Shown: positions 34,927-44,414, counted from the first letter of the stretch. The stretch is DNA of 64,000 nt from JBGANR01 sp044222225 (GCA_044222225.1 JBGANR010000024.1:1-64000); one strand, 5' to 3'. Made by a program: numbers and translations. Notes: generated by a model from the letters alone, not told the origin.

Positions 34927-35931
34927 CTATGTCGCGGACTTCGAGCGCCGCATGCGGCTGAATTGAATGGTCGCCATCGTCACGGCGACGAGGATCAGTC
35001 CGCCGCGGAACGCGTCCTGCAGGAACGTGGACACGTTGAGCAGTGAGAGCAGATTGGCGATGACCTGGAAGATGATCGTGCCGACGACCGCGCCGAAGAC
35101 CTTGCCGCGGCCACCGGAGAGCGCCGCGCCGCCGATGACGACGGCGGCGATCGCCTCGAGTTCCATGAGGTTTCCGGCGAGTGCGGTGCCGCTGGCGAAT
35201 CGTGCCAGGAACATCCAGCCGCCCAGGCCGCACAGCAGGCCGGCGAGGATGTAGACCGACCAGAGCGTGGCCTTGACCGGGATTCCGGAACTCTGCGCCG
35301 CGGTCTTGTTACTGCCGATCGCATAGACGCGCCGGCCCCACACGGTTCGGTACAGCAGGAACGAGATGAGTGCGACGACGGCCAGCCAGATGATGGCGAG
35401 GACCGGGATGCCGAGGAGCGTCGACTGGCCGAGCTTCGCGAAGGATTCGGCGGCGCCGGGATTGATGGGAATGCCTTCGCCGTAGGCGTAGACCAGGCCG
35501 CGTGCCAAGGCCAGCATGCCGAGCGTGACGATGAACGGCTCGAGTCCGCGGAACGAGATCAGCCAGCCGTTGATGAGGCCGACGATGCCACCGACGGCGA
35601 GACCGACGACAAGCGCGAGGATCAGCGAGTCGCCGCCGAACAGTCCCGCCGAGATGACCGCGGCGAGGCCGAGCGAGGAGCCGACGCTGATGTCGATGCC
35701 GCCGGTCAGCACCACGATGAGCTGCGCCATCACGACGACGCCGATGATCGACACCTGCAGCAGCAGGTTCGTGATGTTGGTCTGAGTGAGGAAGGCCGGG
35801 CTGGACAGCGAGGCGATGATGAGCAGAGCGATGAGGATGTAGAGGGCGTACTGCGACTTGAGCCAATCGACGATGGCTCCGAGCCGGTTCTCGGTCTGTT
35901 CCTGCGGGGGAGAGGCCGTTCCTGCGGTCAT
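34927..35931 (-). CDS. Sugar ABC transporter permease (RbsC type)
   Basis: A 334-residue permease with about nine helices. Family marks are VLTGGIDISVGSSLGLAAV and GLINGWLISFRGLEPFIVTLGMLALARG in pieces along the middle third. It forms the sugar channel together with the ATPase. Confidence 0.92.
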   Translation of the reverse strand: MTAGTASPPQEQTENRLGAIVDWLKSQYALYILIALLIIASLSSPAFLTQTNITNLLLQVSIIGVVVMAQLIVVLTGGIDISVGSSLGLAAVISAGLFGGDSLILALVVGLAVGGIVGLINGWLISFRGLEPFIVTLGMLALARGLVYAYGEGIPINPGAAESFAKLGQSTLLGIPVLAIIWLAVVALISFLLYRTVWGRRVYAIGSNKTAAQSSGIPVKATLWSVYILAGLLCGLGGWMFLARFASGTALAGNLMELEAIAAVVIGGAALSGGRGKVFGAVVGTIIFQVIANLLSLLNVSTFLQDAFRGGLILVAVTMATIQFSRMRRSKSAT

Positions 35932-35948
35932 GTCTGAACTCCTTTGTT

Positions 35949-37484
35949 TCAGTCGTGTGCGGCGAGCGCGGTGCGGATCAGATCGTCGGTGTCGGACTGT
36001 TCCGGGTCGAATTCACCGGCCACGGTGCCGTGCCGCATGACGAGGATGCGATGGCAGAGCGACAGCAGCTCATCGGCCTCGCTGGAGACGACGAGCACTC
36101 CCATTCCCCGGGCCGCGGCCTCGTGGACGATCTCGTAGATGTTCGCGCGGGCGCCGACGTCGATGCCCTTGGTCGGTTCGTCGAGCACGATGAAATCGGG
36201 CCGCGCCTCCAGCCATTTCGCGACGACGACCTTCTGTTGATTGCCGCCGCTGAGGGTCGACGTATAGGTCCTCGGCCCGCCTTTCACCTGGTATTCGGTG
36301 ATCAGTTCTTTGACGCGCCGCTTCTCCTCCGAGGCCTTGACGATGCCGCCCGAAGACATCTGCGGCAGCACGACGAGGGTCATGTTCTGGCCGTTGTCGA
36401 AATCCTTGACGAATCCTTCGAGCCGCCGGTCCTCGGTGACGTACACGACCTTTTTTCGCAAGGCCTGTCCGGGACTGCTGAAGTGCGACTTCACGCCTTT
36501 GATCTCGATCGTTCCGCGCGCCGCCGTGCGCTGTCCGGTGACCGTGCGCGCGACGGACGAGCGTCCGCTGCCGACGAGCCCGTACAGGCCGAGGATCTCG
36601 CCGGGTGCGATGTCGAAGGAGACGCCGCGCGCCGAACCGCCCCACAGGTCGCGGACCGCGACCACCGGCGTCGTCCCGGTCGTGTCGACGGGCTTGGGCC
36701 GCGCCAGCGCCTTCAACGCGCGGCCGATCATCATCGTCGTGATCTCGTCGGGATCCGTCTCGGCGGTCCGCTTGATGCCGACGAGATTGCCGTTGCGGAA
36801 CACCGCGATCCGGTCCGACATCGCGAAGACCTCGTTCATCCGGTGCGAGACGAACACGATCGCCGTGCCGGCCGCCCGCTCACGGGCGACGAGATCGAGG
36901 ATGTCCTTGAAGTGCTCCTCGCTGGTCGACGCGGTGGTCTCGTCGAGGATCATGATCTTGTGGGTGGTCACCTCGGCCCGGCTCAGCGACAGCATCTGCC
37001 GTTGCCCGGGGCCCAGATCGCCGGCCGGATCGGTGGTGCGCAACTCGCCCAGCCCGACTTTCGCCAGCACCTCCCTGGTCCGGGCGCTGTTCGTATTCGT
37101 CTTCGGCGCCCACGGGCGGATGTCGCGGCCCTGGCGGAGCTTGTAGAGCCAGACGTTCTCGCCGATGGTGAAATCGTCGATGATGAGCGGCTCCTGATGC
37201 ATCATCAGGACGCCCGCCTGTTCGGCCTCGGCGGCGTTGCGAACGGGCTTGTCGTAGCCGGTCACATGGATGGCGCCGTCCGTCGGCGTCTCGACGCCGG
37301 CCAGCAGTTTGGCGAAGGTCGACTTGCCCGCGCCGTTGGCGCCGCAGACGGCCAGCACCTCGCCGGCATAGCCTTCGAGGGTGACGCCGTCGAGCGCTTT
37401 GACGCCCGGATAATGTTTCTTGACGTCGACGGCCCGGTAGGCGACTTCGCCGGCGGTCGGTCGATCGTTGTGATGAGTGGTCAC
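35949..37484 (-). CDS. Sugar ABC transporter ATP-binding protein (RbsA/XylG type)
   Basis: A 511-residue protein with two nucleotide-binding domains. The first has Walker A GANGAGKST and a signature LGPGQRQMLSLSRA. The second has the degenerate P-loop GLVGSGRSS, usual for this family, and signature LSGGNQQKVVVAKWLEA with Walker B FIVLDEPTKGIDVG. It powers import of the unidentified sugar. Confidence 0.94.
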   Translation of the reverse strand: MTTHHNDRPTAGEVAYRAVDVKKHYPGVKALDGVTLEGYAGEVLAVCGANGAGKSTFAKLLAGVETPTDGAIHVTGYDKPVRNAAEAEQAGVLMMHQEPLIIDDFTIGENVWLYKLRQGRDIRPWAPKTNTNSARTREVLAKVGLGELRTTDPAGDLGPGQRQMLSLSRAEVTTHKIMILDETTASTSEEHFKDILDLVARERAAGTAIVFVSHRMNEVFAMSDRIAVFRNGNLVGIKRTAETDPDEITTMMIGRALKALARPKPVDTTGTTPVVAVRDLWGGSARGVSFDIAPGEILGLYGLVGSGRSSVARTVTGQRTAARGTIEIKGVKSHFSSPGQALRKKVVYVTEDRRLEGFVKDFDNGQNMTLVVLPQMSSGGIVKASEEKRRVKELITEYQVKGGPRTYTSTLSGGNQQKVVVAKWLEARPDFIVLDEPTKGIDVGARANIYEIVHEAAARGMGVLVVSSEADELLSLCHRILVMRHGTVAGEFDPEQSDTDDLIRTALAAHD

Positions 37485-37619
37485 GCAGACTCCTCTTCGG
37501 GTCAGAGCTGATGGAGGGTCGTGGGACCGCGGGCGAGGTCGGCGGTGTCGATGGCGGTCGACACCGCCGGCCTCGCCGTTCCGCGCGCGTGGTCGCGATC
37601 GGGAACGGCGGCCCCGGCG

Positions 37620-38618
37620 TCAGGGATTGAGCTGGATCTTCAGGCCCTCCCCTCGGCGAAGCGCATCGAACGCCTCGGGGTAGCTCGTCAACGGCAGGCG
37701 ATGGGTGAGCAGCGGCGCGATGTCGACGGCGTCGTCGGCCATCAGCTGCAGCGCGGGCGCGTACGAGTCCAGCACCGCCATCGACCCGACGACGGTGATC
37801 TCCTCGTAGTAGAGCCGGTAGGGCGAGATGGGCACCCGGGCCTCGGGCGGCGCGACGCCCACCTGCACGAACCGTCCGCCCTTGGCGACGGCGTCGAAGC
37901 CCTCGGCGATCGCGGCGGGGACGCCGGTGGCGTCGATGACGACGTCGTAGCCCTGCGGACGTTCGGCCAGTGCGTCGGCGACGGCGCCGTGGGTGGCGGT
38001 GAAGCCGACCTGCTGGCCGATCGGGCGCCGGTCGGCCTTGCGCTCGACGAGGGCGAGTTCGCTCGCTCCGCCGCGGCCGAACAGCTGCCCCGTGAGCAGG
38101 CCCATCGTGCCGCCGCCGATGACGAGCACCGATTCACCGACGCGCGGCGGCGCCATGCGGATCGCGTGTACCGCGCACGAGAGCGGTTCGACGGCGGCCG
38201 CCACCTCGTACGACATCGAGTCCGGGATCACGTGGCAGTTGGCCGCCGGCACGGCGACGTACTCGGCCGCCGCGCCGTCGACGGTGTCGCCGATCGCGCC
38301 CCACTCGTCGCACAGATTGCCGCGGCCGACGCGGCACCAGCGGCAGTGCCCGCAGAAGAGCGAGGGGTCGACGGCGACGCGATCGCCCTCGCGCAGGAAG
38401 TCGACGTCCGGCGCGACGGCGACCACTTCACCGGCGAACTCGTGCCCGGGGATGATCGGGAACGGCGTGGGCGGGAAGAGTCCGGCCGCGATGTTGAGGT
38501 CCGATCCGCAGATCCCGACGGCCCCGACCCGTACGACGGCCTGGCCGGCGCCGGGCGTCGGGTCCGGCGCCTCGCCGACGGACATGACTCCGGGCCGCTC
38601 GTAGATGACAGCTTTCAT
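37620..38618 (-). CDS. Zinc-dependent alcohol/polyol dehydrogenase
   Basis: A 332-residue medium-chain dehydrogenase. Catalytic zinc residues are in GICGSDLN and GHEFAGEV. The structural zinc loop is CGHCRWCRVGRGNLC, and the NAD fold has VIGGGTMGLLTGQL. It probably oxidises an imported polyol or sugar alcohol to a ketose that the next enzyme phosphorylates. The ATG overlaps the kinase stop. Confidence 0.9.
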   Translation of the reverse strand: MKAVIYERPGVMSVGEAPDPTPGAGQAVVRVGAVGICGSDLNIAAGLFPPTPFPIIPGHEFAGEVVAVAPDVDFLREGDRVAVDPSLFCGHCRWCRVGRGNLCDEWGAIGDTVDGAAAEYVAVPAANCHVIPDSMSYEVAAAVEPLSCAVHAIRMAPPRVGESVLVIGGGTMGLLTGQLFGRGGASELALVERKADRRPIGQQVGFTATHGAVADALAERPQGYDVVIDATGVPAAIAEGFDAVAKGGRFVQVGVAPPEARVPISPYRLYYEEITVVGSMAVLDSYAPALQLMADDAVDIAPLLTHRLPLTSYPEAFDALRRGEGLKIQLNP

Positions 38619-40147
38619 CGGTTCGCCTCTTCTTTCGGGGTCGGTGCTGGGAGAGTGTCCGCGGACCGTTCCAGGTCGGCCCAGCGGGACGTCGTGAGGT
38701 AGCGCTCCAGGAGCCGGGCCGGATCGGTGCCGGCCCGCGGTTCGGCGGCGACGCGCCAGCGGGGTGCCCACTGCTCGGCGAGCCGGCCGACGTCGGTGCC
38801 GAGCGCCGCGGCGGCGGCCTGGATCGCCGCGCCGGCGGCGGCGGTCTCGGCCTGCTCGACGATGTGCACCGGGCGTCCGGTGAGGTCGGCCAGCAGCTGA
38901 CGGTAGGCGGGGGAGGCGGCGCCGCCCCCGGTGACGGCGAGCCGGCCGTCGGTCCGGATGCCGAGCCGGGTGAACGTGTCGATGCCCCGGACCAGGCCGG
39001 CGAGGACGCCCTCGTAGGCGGCCCTGGCGACCTGTTCGCGCGTGGTGTCCGCGCGCAGCCCGGTCAGCGTGCCGCTGGCGAGCGGCCGGTCGGGGACGCG
39101 TTCGCCGTCGAGGTAGGCGGCGAGCACCGGACGGTGCGGGTCGGCCACCGGGGCGGCGAGCGCGAGCCGGCTCAGCTCGTCGTGATCGACGGCGAGCAGC
39201 CGCGCGAACGTGTCGGTGACCTTCGCCGCGTTCAGGGTGCAGAAGACGGGCAGGTAGCCGCCCGCCGCGTCCGCGTTGCCGTTGACGGCGCCGCTGTGGT
39301 CGAAGACCGGTGCGTCGGTGCGCGCGTAGACGACGCCCGACGTGCCGAGCGAGACGACCACGTCACCGGTGCGCAGCCCCATGCCGAGCGCAGCCGCCTG
39401 ATTGTCGGCCGTCCCCGGCCCGATCAGCGTTCCCTCGCGCAGCCCGAGGTCGCGGGCCGCGGCCGCGGTGAGCCTGCCGGCGGGTTCGTCGTAGTCCAGT
39501 ACGCGGGGCAGCCGCTCCGACCACGGGATCCCGGCCTGGACGAGGGCGAGCAGGTCGGGGTCCCACCGGCCCTCCGCCGGGCAGTAGTAGCCGGTTCCGG
39601 ACGCGTCGCCCGGGTCGGTCAGGTAGCTGCCGACGAGCCGGTAGGTCAGCCAGTCGTGTGGGAGCAGCAGCATGCGCAGCCGGGCGAACGCGTCCGGCTC
39701 GTGCCGGGCGAGCCAGGCGACCTTGCTGATCGTGAACGCCGCGGGCGGGACGCTGCCGGCGCGCCGTACCCACTGTTCGGCGCCGAGCCGGGCCACGAGC
39801 TCGCGGGCCTCGGTGGCCGACGTCGTGTCGTTCCACAGCTTCGCTGGCCGCAGGACGGCGCCGGCGTCGTCGAGGGGGACGAGGCCGTGCGCCTGGGCGG
39901 CGACCGACAGACCGATCACGTCGCCCGCCACATCGCGGCCGGGACGATCGGTCGCGATCGCCGCGAGGCCGGTGGCCGTGGCCGCGACCAGCGCCGACCA
40001 CCAGTCGTCGGGGTGCTGCTCGCTGACCGGAGGGGACGTGCGGGGATGCGGGCTCTTGCCGACGCCGACGGTCGCGCCGGTCTCGGCGTCCCGCCACACG
40101 ACGGTGCAGGACTGCGTCGACGAGTCGACGCCGGCGACGATCCTCAT
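38615..40147 (-). CDS. FGGY carbohydrate kinase (xylulokinase-like)
   Basis: A 510-residue kinase. The N-terminal phosphate loop is AGVDSSTQSCTVVWRD. VPPAAFTISKVAWLARHEP and LIGPGTADNQAAALGMGL are xylulokinase-like segments. It would phosphorylate a pentulose or related ketose. The ATG overlaps the SIS gene stop and its own stop overlaps the dehydrogenase ATG. Confidence 0.9.
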   Translation of the reverse strand: MRIVAGVDSSTQSCTVVWRDAETGATVGVGKSPHPRTSPPVSEQHPDDWWSALVAATATGLAAIATDRPGRDVAGDVIGLSVAAQAHGLVPLDDAGAVLRPAKLWNDTTSATEARELVARLGAEQWVRRAGSVPPAAFTISKVAWLARHEPDAFARLRMLLLPHDWLTYRLVGSYLTDPGDASGTGYYCPAEGRWDPDLLALVQAGIPWSERLPRVLDYDEPAGRLTAAAARDLGLREGTLIGPGTADNQAAALGMGLRTGDVVVSLGTSGVVYARTDAPVFDHSGAVNGNADAAGGYLPVFCTLNAAKVTDTFARLLAVDHDELSRLALAAPVADPHRPVLAAYLDGERVPDRPLASGTLTGLRADTTREQVARAAYEGVLAGLVRGIDTFTRLGIRTDGRLAVTGGGAASPAYRQLLADLTGRPVHIVEQAETAAAGAAIQAAAAALGTDVGRLAEQWAPRWRVAAEPRAGTDPARLLERYLTTSRWADLERSADTLPAPTPKEEANR

Positions 40148-40824
40148 CGGGCCTCGCCGCGAGCCGGATCGGGCAGCGCCGGGAGCGGGTCGGGCAGGCC
40201 GCGCTTCTGGCCGACCGCGCCCGACGGATGCGCGCCGATGACCTCGCCCCAGCCGTAGCCGCTGATCTGCATGAGCACGATCGCCAGGGCGTCGCCCCAG
40301 GCGGCGGCGGCGAGGCTGGAGCCCATCGCGATGATCCCGCCGGGATCGGAGTCGTCGCGCTGCGGCAGGACCGCCACGACGTCGGCCTGCGACGCCAGCG
40401 GCGACTCCTCCTGCGCGGTGAGGACGAGGATCGCCGCCCCGCGTCGCTTGGCCAGCTCGATGAACGCGTTCAGCTCGGCCGAGCCGCCGCCCTTGGACAC
40501 CGCCAGCACGACGTCTCCGGTGGTCACCGCCCCGAGCCCGCCGTGCAGCGCGTCCCCGGGGTGCAGGAACAGTGACGGCGTGCCGCTGGTCGACAGCAGA
40601 TGAGCCATCCGCCGGGCGACGGGGCCGGACGTGCCGACGCCGACGGTGATGACCTTGCCCGGCGCCTCTCGGATGAGCCGGACGGCGGAGACGAAGCGCT
40701 CGTCGAGCGTCTGCCCGACCAGGTGGATGGCTTCGGCCGCCGCGGCCAGGCGTCCGCGACCGGATTCGACGAGGTCGTGATCCTCAGATCGACGTGCGCT
40801 CATTTGAGCGTTACTTGATCCCAT
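40144..40824 (-). CDS. SIS domain sugar-phosphate isomerase-like protein
   Basis: A 226-residue SIS protein. Phosphosugar-binding residues are in TVGVGTSGPVARRMAH and VSKGGGSAELNAF; the C-terminal half holds GYGWGEVIGAHPSGAVGQK in pieces, with the HPSGAVG motif of KdsD-type isomerases. It could interconvert the sugar phosphate made by the kinase. The ATG at 40824 lies just inside a palindrome; an ATG at 40803 is an alternative. It is the first gene of the operon. Confidence 0.85.
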   Translation of the reverse strand: MGSSNAQMSARRSEDHDLVESGRGRLAAAAEAIHLVGQTLDERFVSAVRLIREAPGKVITVGVGTSGPVARRMAHLLSTSGTPSLFLHPGDALHGGLGAVTTGDVVLAVSKGGGSAELNAFIELAKRRGAAILVLTAQEESPLASQADVVAVLPQRDDSDPGGIIAMGSSLAAAAWGDALAIVLMQISGYGWGEVIGAHPSGAVGQKRGLPDPLPALPDPARGEAR

Positions 40825-40826
40825 AT

Positions 40827-40840
40827 GTGAATCGAATCAC
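40827..40840. promoter_or_regulatory. Candidate SorC-family operator
   Basis: The palindrome GTGAATCGAATCAC (outer arms GTGA / TCAC) lies directly upstream of the SIS gene start, in the 186-bp gap shared with the divergent SorC-type regulator. It is the most symmetrical site in that gap. Confidence 0.4.
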
Positions 40841-41010
40841 GCGCCCCCGAAGCCTGTCAAGAGAATCGGCAGACTGCCGCCGGACCGTGTTTGTGTGTCT
40901 CTAGCTCGGCAGACGCCTCTCGGCGAGCCGTGGGCGGCGGCATGGAGCGCCTCTCAGGCGAGTGCTGTGTACTCTCTTCTGAGACATCCGGGACGGTGCG
41001 GGAGGAATGA

Positions 41011-41982
41011 ATGACGGACGCCGTTCGGTCCCCGGGGCCGCAGGAACTGCTGGAGATCGCGGCCGTCGCGACGCAGTACTACCGCGAGGGACGCTCCAAG
41101 GTGGACATCGCGGACGCGATGGGCATCAGTCGCTTCCGCGTCGCCCGGCTGCTCGACGCGGCGTTGGATCTGGGCGTCGTACGGATCGAGATCGCCATGC
41201 CGGACGGGATCAACGTCGGCCTGTCCGCCGAACTCGCCGCCGCGTACCGGCTCCGACGGGCCATCGTCATCGACGCTCCGGACGAGCCGGTCGCCGAGCT
41301 GCGCACCGGCCTAGGGCGCGTCGCGGCCAACCTGCTGCCCGAGCTGGTGCGCAAGGACGATGTCGTCGGGATCGCCTGGGGGCGGACCGTCAACGCCATG
41401 ACCGTCGAGCTCAAACGCATCGAGCCGTGCTCCATCGTGCAGTTGACCGGTGCGCTGGTCGGCTCCGAGGTCAACGACAACGCGATCGAGCTCGTCCGCC
41501 GGATGTCGCAGATCTCGCAGGGGGCGGCGTACCCGATCTACGCACCGCTGCTGCTGGACGATCCGGCGGTCGCGCAGTCCCTGCGCGGCCAGGCCCAGGT
41601 GGCCGAGGCGATGCGCCTGTACGAGCGGGTCAACGTCGCCGTCATCCCGATCGGCTCGTGGCATCCGCCGGACTCCCAGATCTACATCAGCGTCGACGAC
41701 GCCGAGCGCAGGGAACTGCTGGCCTACGGGGTGCGCGCCGATACGAGCACGGTCATGCTCGCGGCCGACGGACGGATCCTCACCCCGCCGCTCAGCGACC
41801 GGATGATCGGCATCACCGGCGAGCAGCTCCGCCGCGTCCCCGAGGTCGTCGCCGTCGCCGGGGGCCTCGGCAAGGCGGAGGCGATCGGCGTGGCGCTGCG
41901 GGCTCGCCTCGTCACGACGCTCATCACCAACAGCACGGTCGCCCGGGAGCTCCTGACGCGGCGTCCGGCCGAAGAAGCCTGA
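41011..41982 (+). CDS. SorC/DeoR-type sugar-binding transcriptional regulator
   Basis: A 323-residue regulator with an N-terminal helix-turn-helix (VATQYYREGRSKVDIADAMG, then SRFRVARLLDAALDLG) and a C-terminal sugar-phosphate-binding domain (VVGIAWGRTVNAM, AVAGGLGKAEAIG). SorC proteins usually sense the phosphorylated sugar of the adjacent operon. It is divergent from the sugar operon. GGGAGGA precedes the ATG. Confidence 0.92.
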   Translation: MTDAVRSPGPQELLEIAAVATQYYREGRSKVDIADAMGISRFRVARLLDAALDLGVVRIEIAMPDGINVGLSAELAAAYRLRRAIVIDAPDEPVAELRTGLGRVAANLLPELVRKDDVVGIAWGRTVNAMTVELKRIEPCSIVQLTGALVGSEVNDNAIELVRRMSQISQGAAYPIYAPLLLDDPAVAQSLRGQAQVAEAMRLYERVNVAVIPIGSWHPPDSQIYISVDDAERRELLAYGVRADTSTVMLAADGRILTPPLSDRMIGITGEQLRRVPEVVAVAGGLGKAEAIGVALRARLVTTLITNSTVARELLTRRPAEEA

Positions 41983-42020
41983 CCTCGGGGCCCGTGCGTG
42001 GCGTCGTCGTCGCGCGGCGG

Positions 42021-42563
42021 ATGTGCTTTGTCGCCGTCCCGGGATTGACGGTCTGCTACGTCTGGGCGTCGAAGAAGGACCTCATGCCCGATAGCTACCG
42101 CGATGACAACGATCGCTTCTACAACTGGGTGGCGCTCAAGACCTACAAGTCGGCGATCTGGGCGGCCCGAAACGGGCACGGAGATGACGCCGAGGTGCAC
42201 TTCAGGTTCGGTCACGTTCGGGGCTTCGATCACGCGGGGAGCAAGAACTACATCGAGAAAGAGGCGCAGGAGGATCCGAAGATCCCGCACCGACTGCAGG
42301 CGTCATTGCGATGGATCTCCGCGGACAGGTACCGGGAGAGCCAAGCGGCAGACCTGTTCGGTGGCTTCTTGAGCGCCGCCGTCTGGCCGAAAGGGGACTA
42401 CGGCTACACGGAGCCGAACTATCTGCACCGGGTGTGGCCGGTGATCAGGAAGAACGACGACGGCTGTGCGATCCCGCTCGGCGTGTTCGCGATGCCGCAC
42501 CACAGGGTAGCGACAGAGGCCGACTGGTTTCCGTGTGACGATCGATGCCCTGGACGCGCATGA
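42021..42563 (+). pseudogene. DUF3800-like remnant
   Basis: A 180-residue frame without a convincing start. It resembles the middle and C-terminal part of DUF3800 proteins, an RNase H-like family of unknown role often found with mobile elements. The segment YRESQAADLFGGFLSAAVW fits their conserved S-x-x-LADL-x-x-G region, but the N-terminal part expected to begin with an acidic DES strand is missing. G+C is lower than in the neighbours. It is probably the truncated relic of an insertion between the regulator and hemW. Confidence 0.5.
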
Positions 42564-42573
42564 GTCGGGCCCC

Positions 42574-42646
42574 GTAGAGCCTCCAGGGGCCGATCCACTG
42601 AAGGAGCGCGATGGCAGCACCGCTGGCTTACCCTGGCAGGCTCTAC
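42574..42646. repeat. Inverted repeat pair downstream of DUF3800 remnant
   Basis: GTAGAGCCTCCAGGGG at 42574 and CCCTGGCAGGCTCTAC ending at 42646 are near-perfect inverted arms about 42 bases apart. Between them AAGGAG precedes an ATG at 42611 that opens a 33-codon frame ending at 42712. I do not call that frame a gene. The arrangement may be an insertion scar or a hairpin. Confidence 0.4.
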
Positions 42647-42744
42647 GAAGCCCGTCTGTCAAGTAGAGCACACGACGTCAACAGTCTCCAGGGCCGTCGA
42701 CGGCCCGGATGATCGTCGGCGGTTCGCGCTGGGACACTGGCCTC

Positions 42745-43923
42745 GTGACCGCAGCCGCTGAACTCGCCGACCTCCTCTCCGGCCGCCCGGCCGCACCCGA
42801 CCGGCCGTTCGGCGTCTACGTGCACGTTCCGTTCTGTGCGACACGCTGCGGGTACTGCGATTTCAACACGTACACCGCGGGCGAACTCGGCAGCGCGACC
42901 GGGCCGGACGCCTGGCACGAGGGGATGGAGCGCGAACTCGACCGGGCCGCCGCGCTGCTCGGGCCGCGCGAGGCGGCCACCGTCTTCATCGGCGGCGGCA
43001 CGCCGTCGCTGCTCGGCGGCGCGGGCCTGACGCGGGTGCTCGACGCCGTCCGCGCGCGCTTCCCGCTGGCGCCGGACGCCGAGGTGACCACCGAATCGAA
43101 CCCCGAGTCGACGTCCCCGGCGTTCTTCGCCGCGCTCCGGGAGGCGGGCTACACGCGGATCTCGCTCGGCATGCAGTCGGCGTCCGCGCGCGTCCTCGCC
43201 GTGCTCGACCGCACTCACACGCCGGGCCGGGCCGTCGCGGCCGCGCGGGAGGCGACCGCCGCGGGCTTCGCGCACGTCAACCTCGACCTCATCTACGGCA
43301 CCCCCGGCGAGACGGACGACGACCTGCACCGTTCACTGGACAGCGTCCTGGCTGCGGGCGTCGACCACGTGTCGGCGTACGCGCTCATCGTCGAGGACGG
43401 GACGGCGCTGGCCCGGCGCATCCGGCGCGGCGAGCTGCCGGCTCCGGACGACGACGTCCTCGCCGCCCGCTACGAGATCCTCGACGCGCGGCTCGCCGAC
43501 GCCGGTCTGCGCTGGTATGAGGTGTCGAACTGGGCGGCCGACGCCGACGCGCAGTGCCGGCACAACCTGGGCTACTGGTGCGACGGCGACTGGTGGGGCG
43601 TCGGACCGGGGGCGCACGGGCACGTCGGCGGTGTGCGGTTCTGGAACGTCAAGCATCCGGCGCGGTACGCGACGGCCGTCGCCGACGGTCTGCCCGCGGC
43701 CGGCTACGAGACGCTGACGGACGCCGAGCGGCACATGGAATCGGTGATGCTGCGACTCCGGCTGGCCGAAGGCCTACCGCTGGACCTGCTCGACGACGAC
43801 GAGCGGACGCGCGCGGCGGGGGCCGTCGCCGACGGCCTGGCCGTCGAATCGGACGGACGGCTGCGGCTCACCGACCGGGGTCGTCTGCTCGCCGATGGCG
43901 TGGTCCGCGAACTCCTGGCGTGA
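42745..43923 (+). CDS. hemW: Radical SAM haem chaperone HemW
   Basis: A 392-residue radical SAM protein. The cluster motif is CATRCGYC, followed by FIGGGTPSLL and a TESNPES segment. HemW (HemN-like) binds haem and is not the coproporphyrinogen dehydrogenase itself. I chose the GTG at 42745 (TAAAELADLL); ACACTG just upstream would fit a -10 box for a leaderless start. An ATG at 42709 is in frame but unsupported. The 3' end overlaps the convergent gene by about 56 bases. Confidence 0.93.
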   Translation: MTAAAELADLLSGRPAAPDRPFGVYVHVPFCATRCGYCDFNTYTAGELGSATGPDAWHEGMERELDRAAALLGPREAATVFIGGGTPSLLGGAGLTRVLDAVRARFPLAPDAEVTTESNPESTSPAFFAALREAGYTRISLGMQSASARVLAVLDRTHTPGRAVAAAREATAAGFAHVNLDLIYGTPGETDDDLHRSLDSVLAAGVDHVSAYALIVEDGTALARRIRRGELPAPDDDVLAARYEILDARLADAGLRWYEVSNWAADADAQCRHNLGYWCDGDWWGVGPGAHGHVGGVRFWNVKHPARYATAVADGLPAAGYETLTDAERHMESVMLRLRLAEGLPLDLLDDDERTRAAGAVADGLAVESDGRLRLTDRGRLLADGVVRELLA

Positions 43924-44392
43924 CATCGGGCGTCGCCCAGGACGGGCGCTGCGGCTGGGCCGCCGGTGAGCCCGGGCGGTCCAGCCAGGGCCGCGCCGGA
44001 CGGGCCGGCCCGGGGGCCCCGGGCTGCTGCGGCGGTCCCGCAGGTGCGGCGGCCGCCGCGACCCCGGGGGCCGCCGCCGGCCCCTGCCGCCGGACGCGGG
44101 CGTCGAGGTCGAGGACGCGGGCGTGGATCGTCGGCCGGTTGCGCAGCGCCGAACGGACGGCGCGATGCAGCCCGTCCTCCAGGTACAGCTCGCCGTCCCA
44201 GGAGACGACGTGCGCGAACAGGTCGCCGTAGAACGTCGAGTCCTCGGACAGCAGACGGTCGAGGGCGAGCACGCTCGTCACCGTCGTCAACTGGTCGAGC
44301 CGCAGCTGACGCGGCGGGATCGTCGCCCAGTCGCCGGCCGACAGCCCGTGCTCGGGGTACGGTCTGCCGTCCCCTGTGCCTTTGAAGATCAC
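43868..44392 (-). CDS. Rv2375-like conserved protein with Pro/Ala-rich tail
   Basis: A 174-residue protein. Residues 1-95 are the conserved actinobacterial domain (YPEHGLSAGDWATIPP, LALDRLLSEDSTFYGDLFAHVV, LYLEDGLHRAVRSALRNR), found next to hrcA in mycolic-acid bacteria. The rest is a Pro/Ala/Gly-rich tail that runs into the end of hemW on the other strand. The LxDGxHR pattern is ParB/sulfiredoxin-like, which is only suggestive. It starts with GTG and is divergent from hrcA. Confidence 0.75.
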   Translation of the reverse strand: MIFKGTGDGRPYPEHGLSAGDWATIPPRQLRLDQLTTVTSVLALDRLLSEDSTFYGDLFAHVVSWDGELYLEDGLHRAVRSALRNRPTIHARVLDLDARVRRQGPAAAPGVAAAAAPAGPPQQPGAPGPARPARPWLDRPGSPAAQPQRPSWATPDVTPGVRGPRHRRADDPGR

Positions 44393-44414
44393 GCGCGGCC
44401 CTTGAAGATCACGC
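44381..44414. repeat. Tandem 13-bp direct repeat in hrcA divergent promoter
   Basis: TTGAAGATCACGC occurs at 44382-44394 and 44402-44414, exactly 20 bases apart, or about two helical turns. The first copy covers the GTG start of the minus-strand gene. TAAAAT at 44441-44446 is a good -10 for hrcA. This could be a tandem regulator site, or copy one may simply be coding. Confidence 0.4.
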
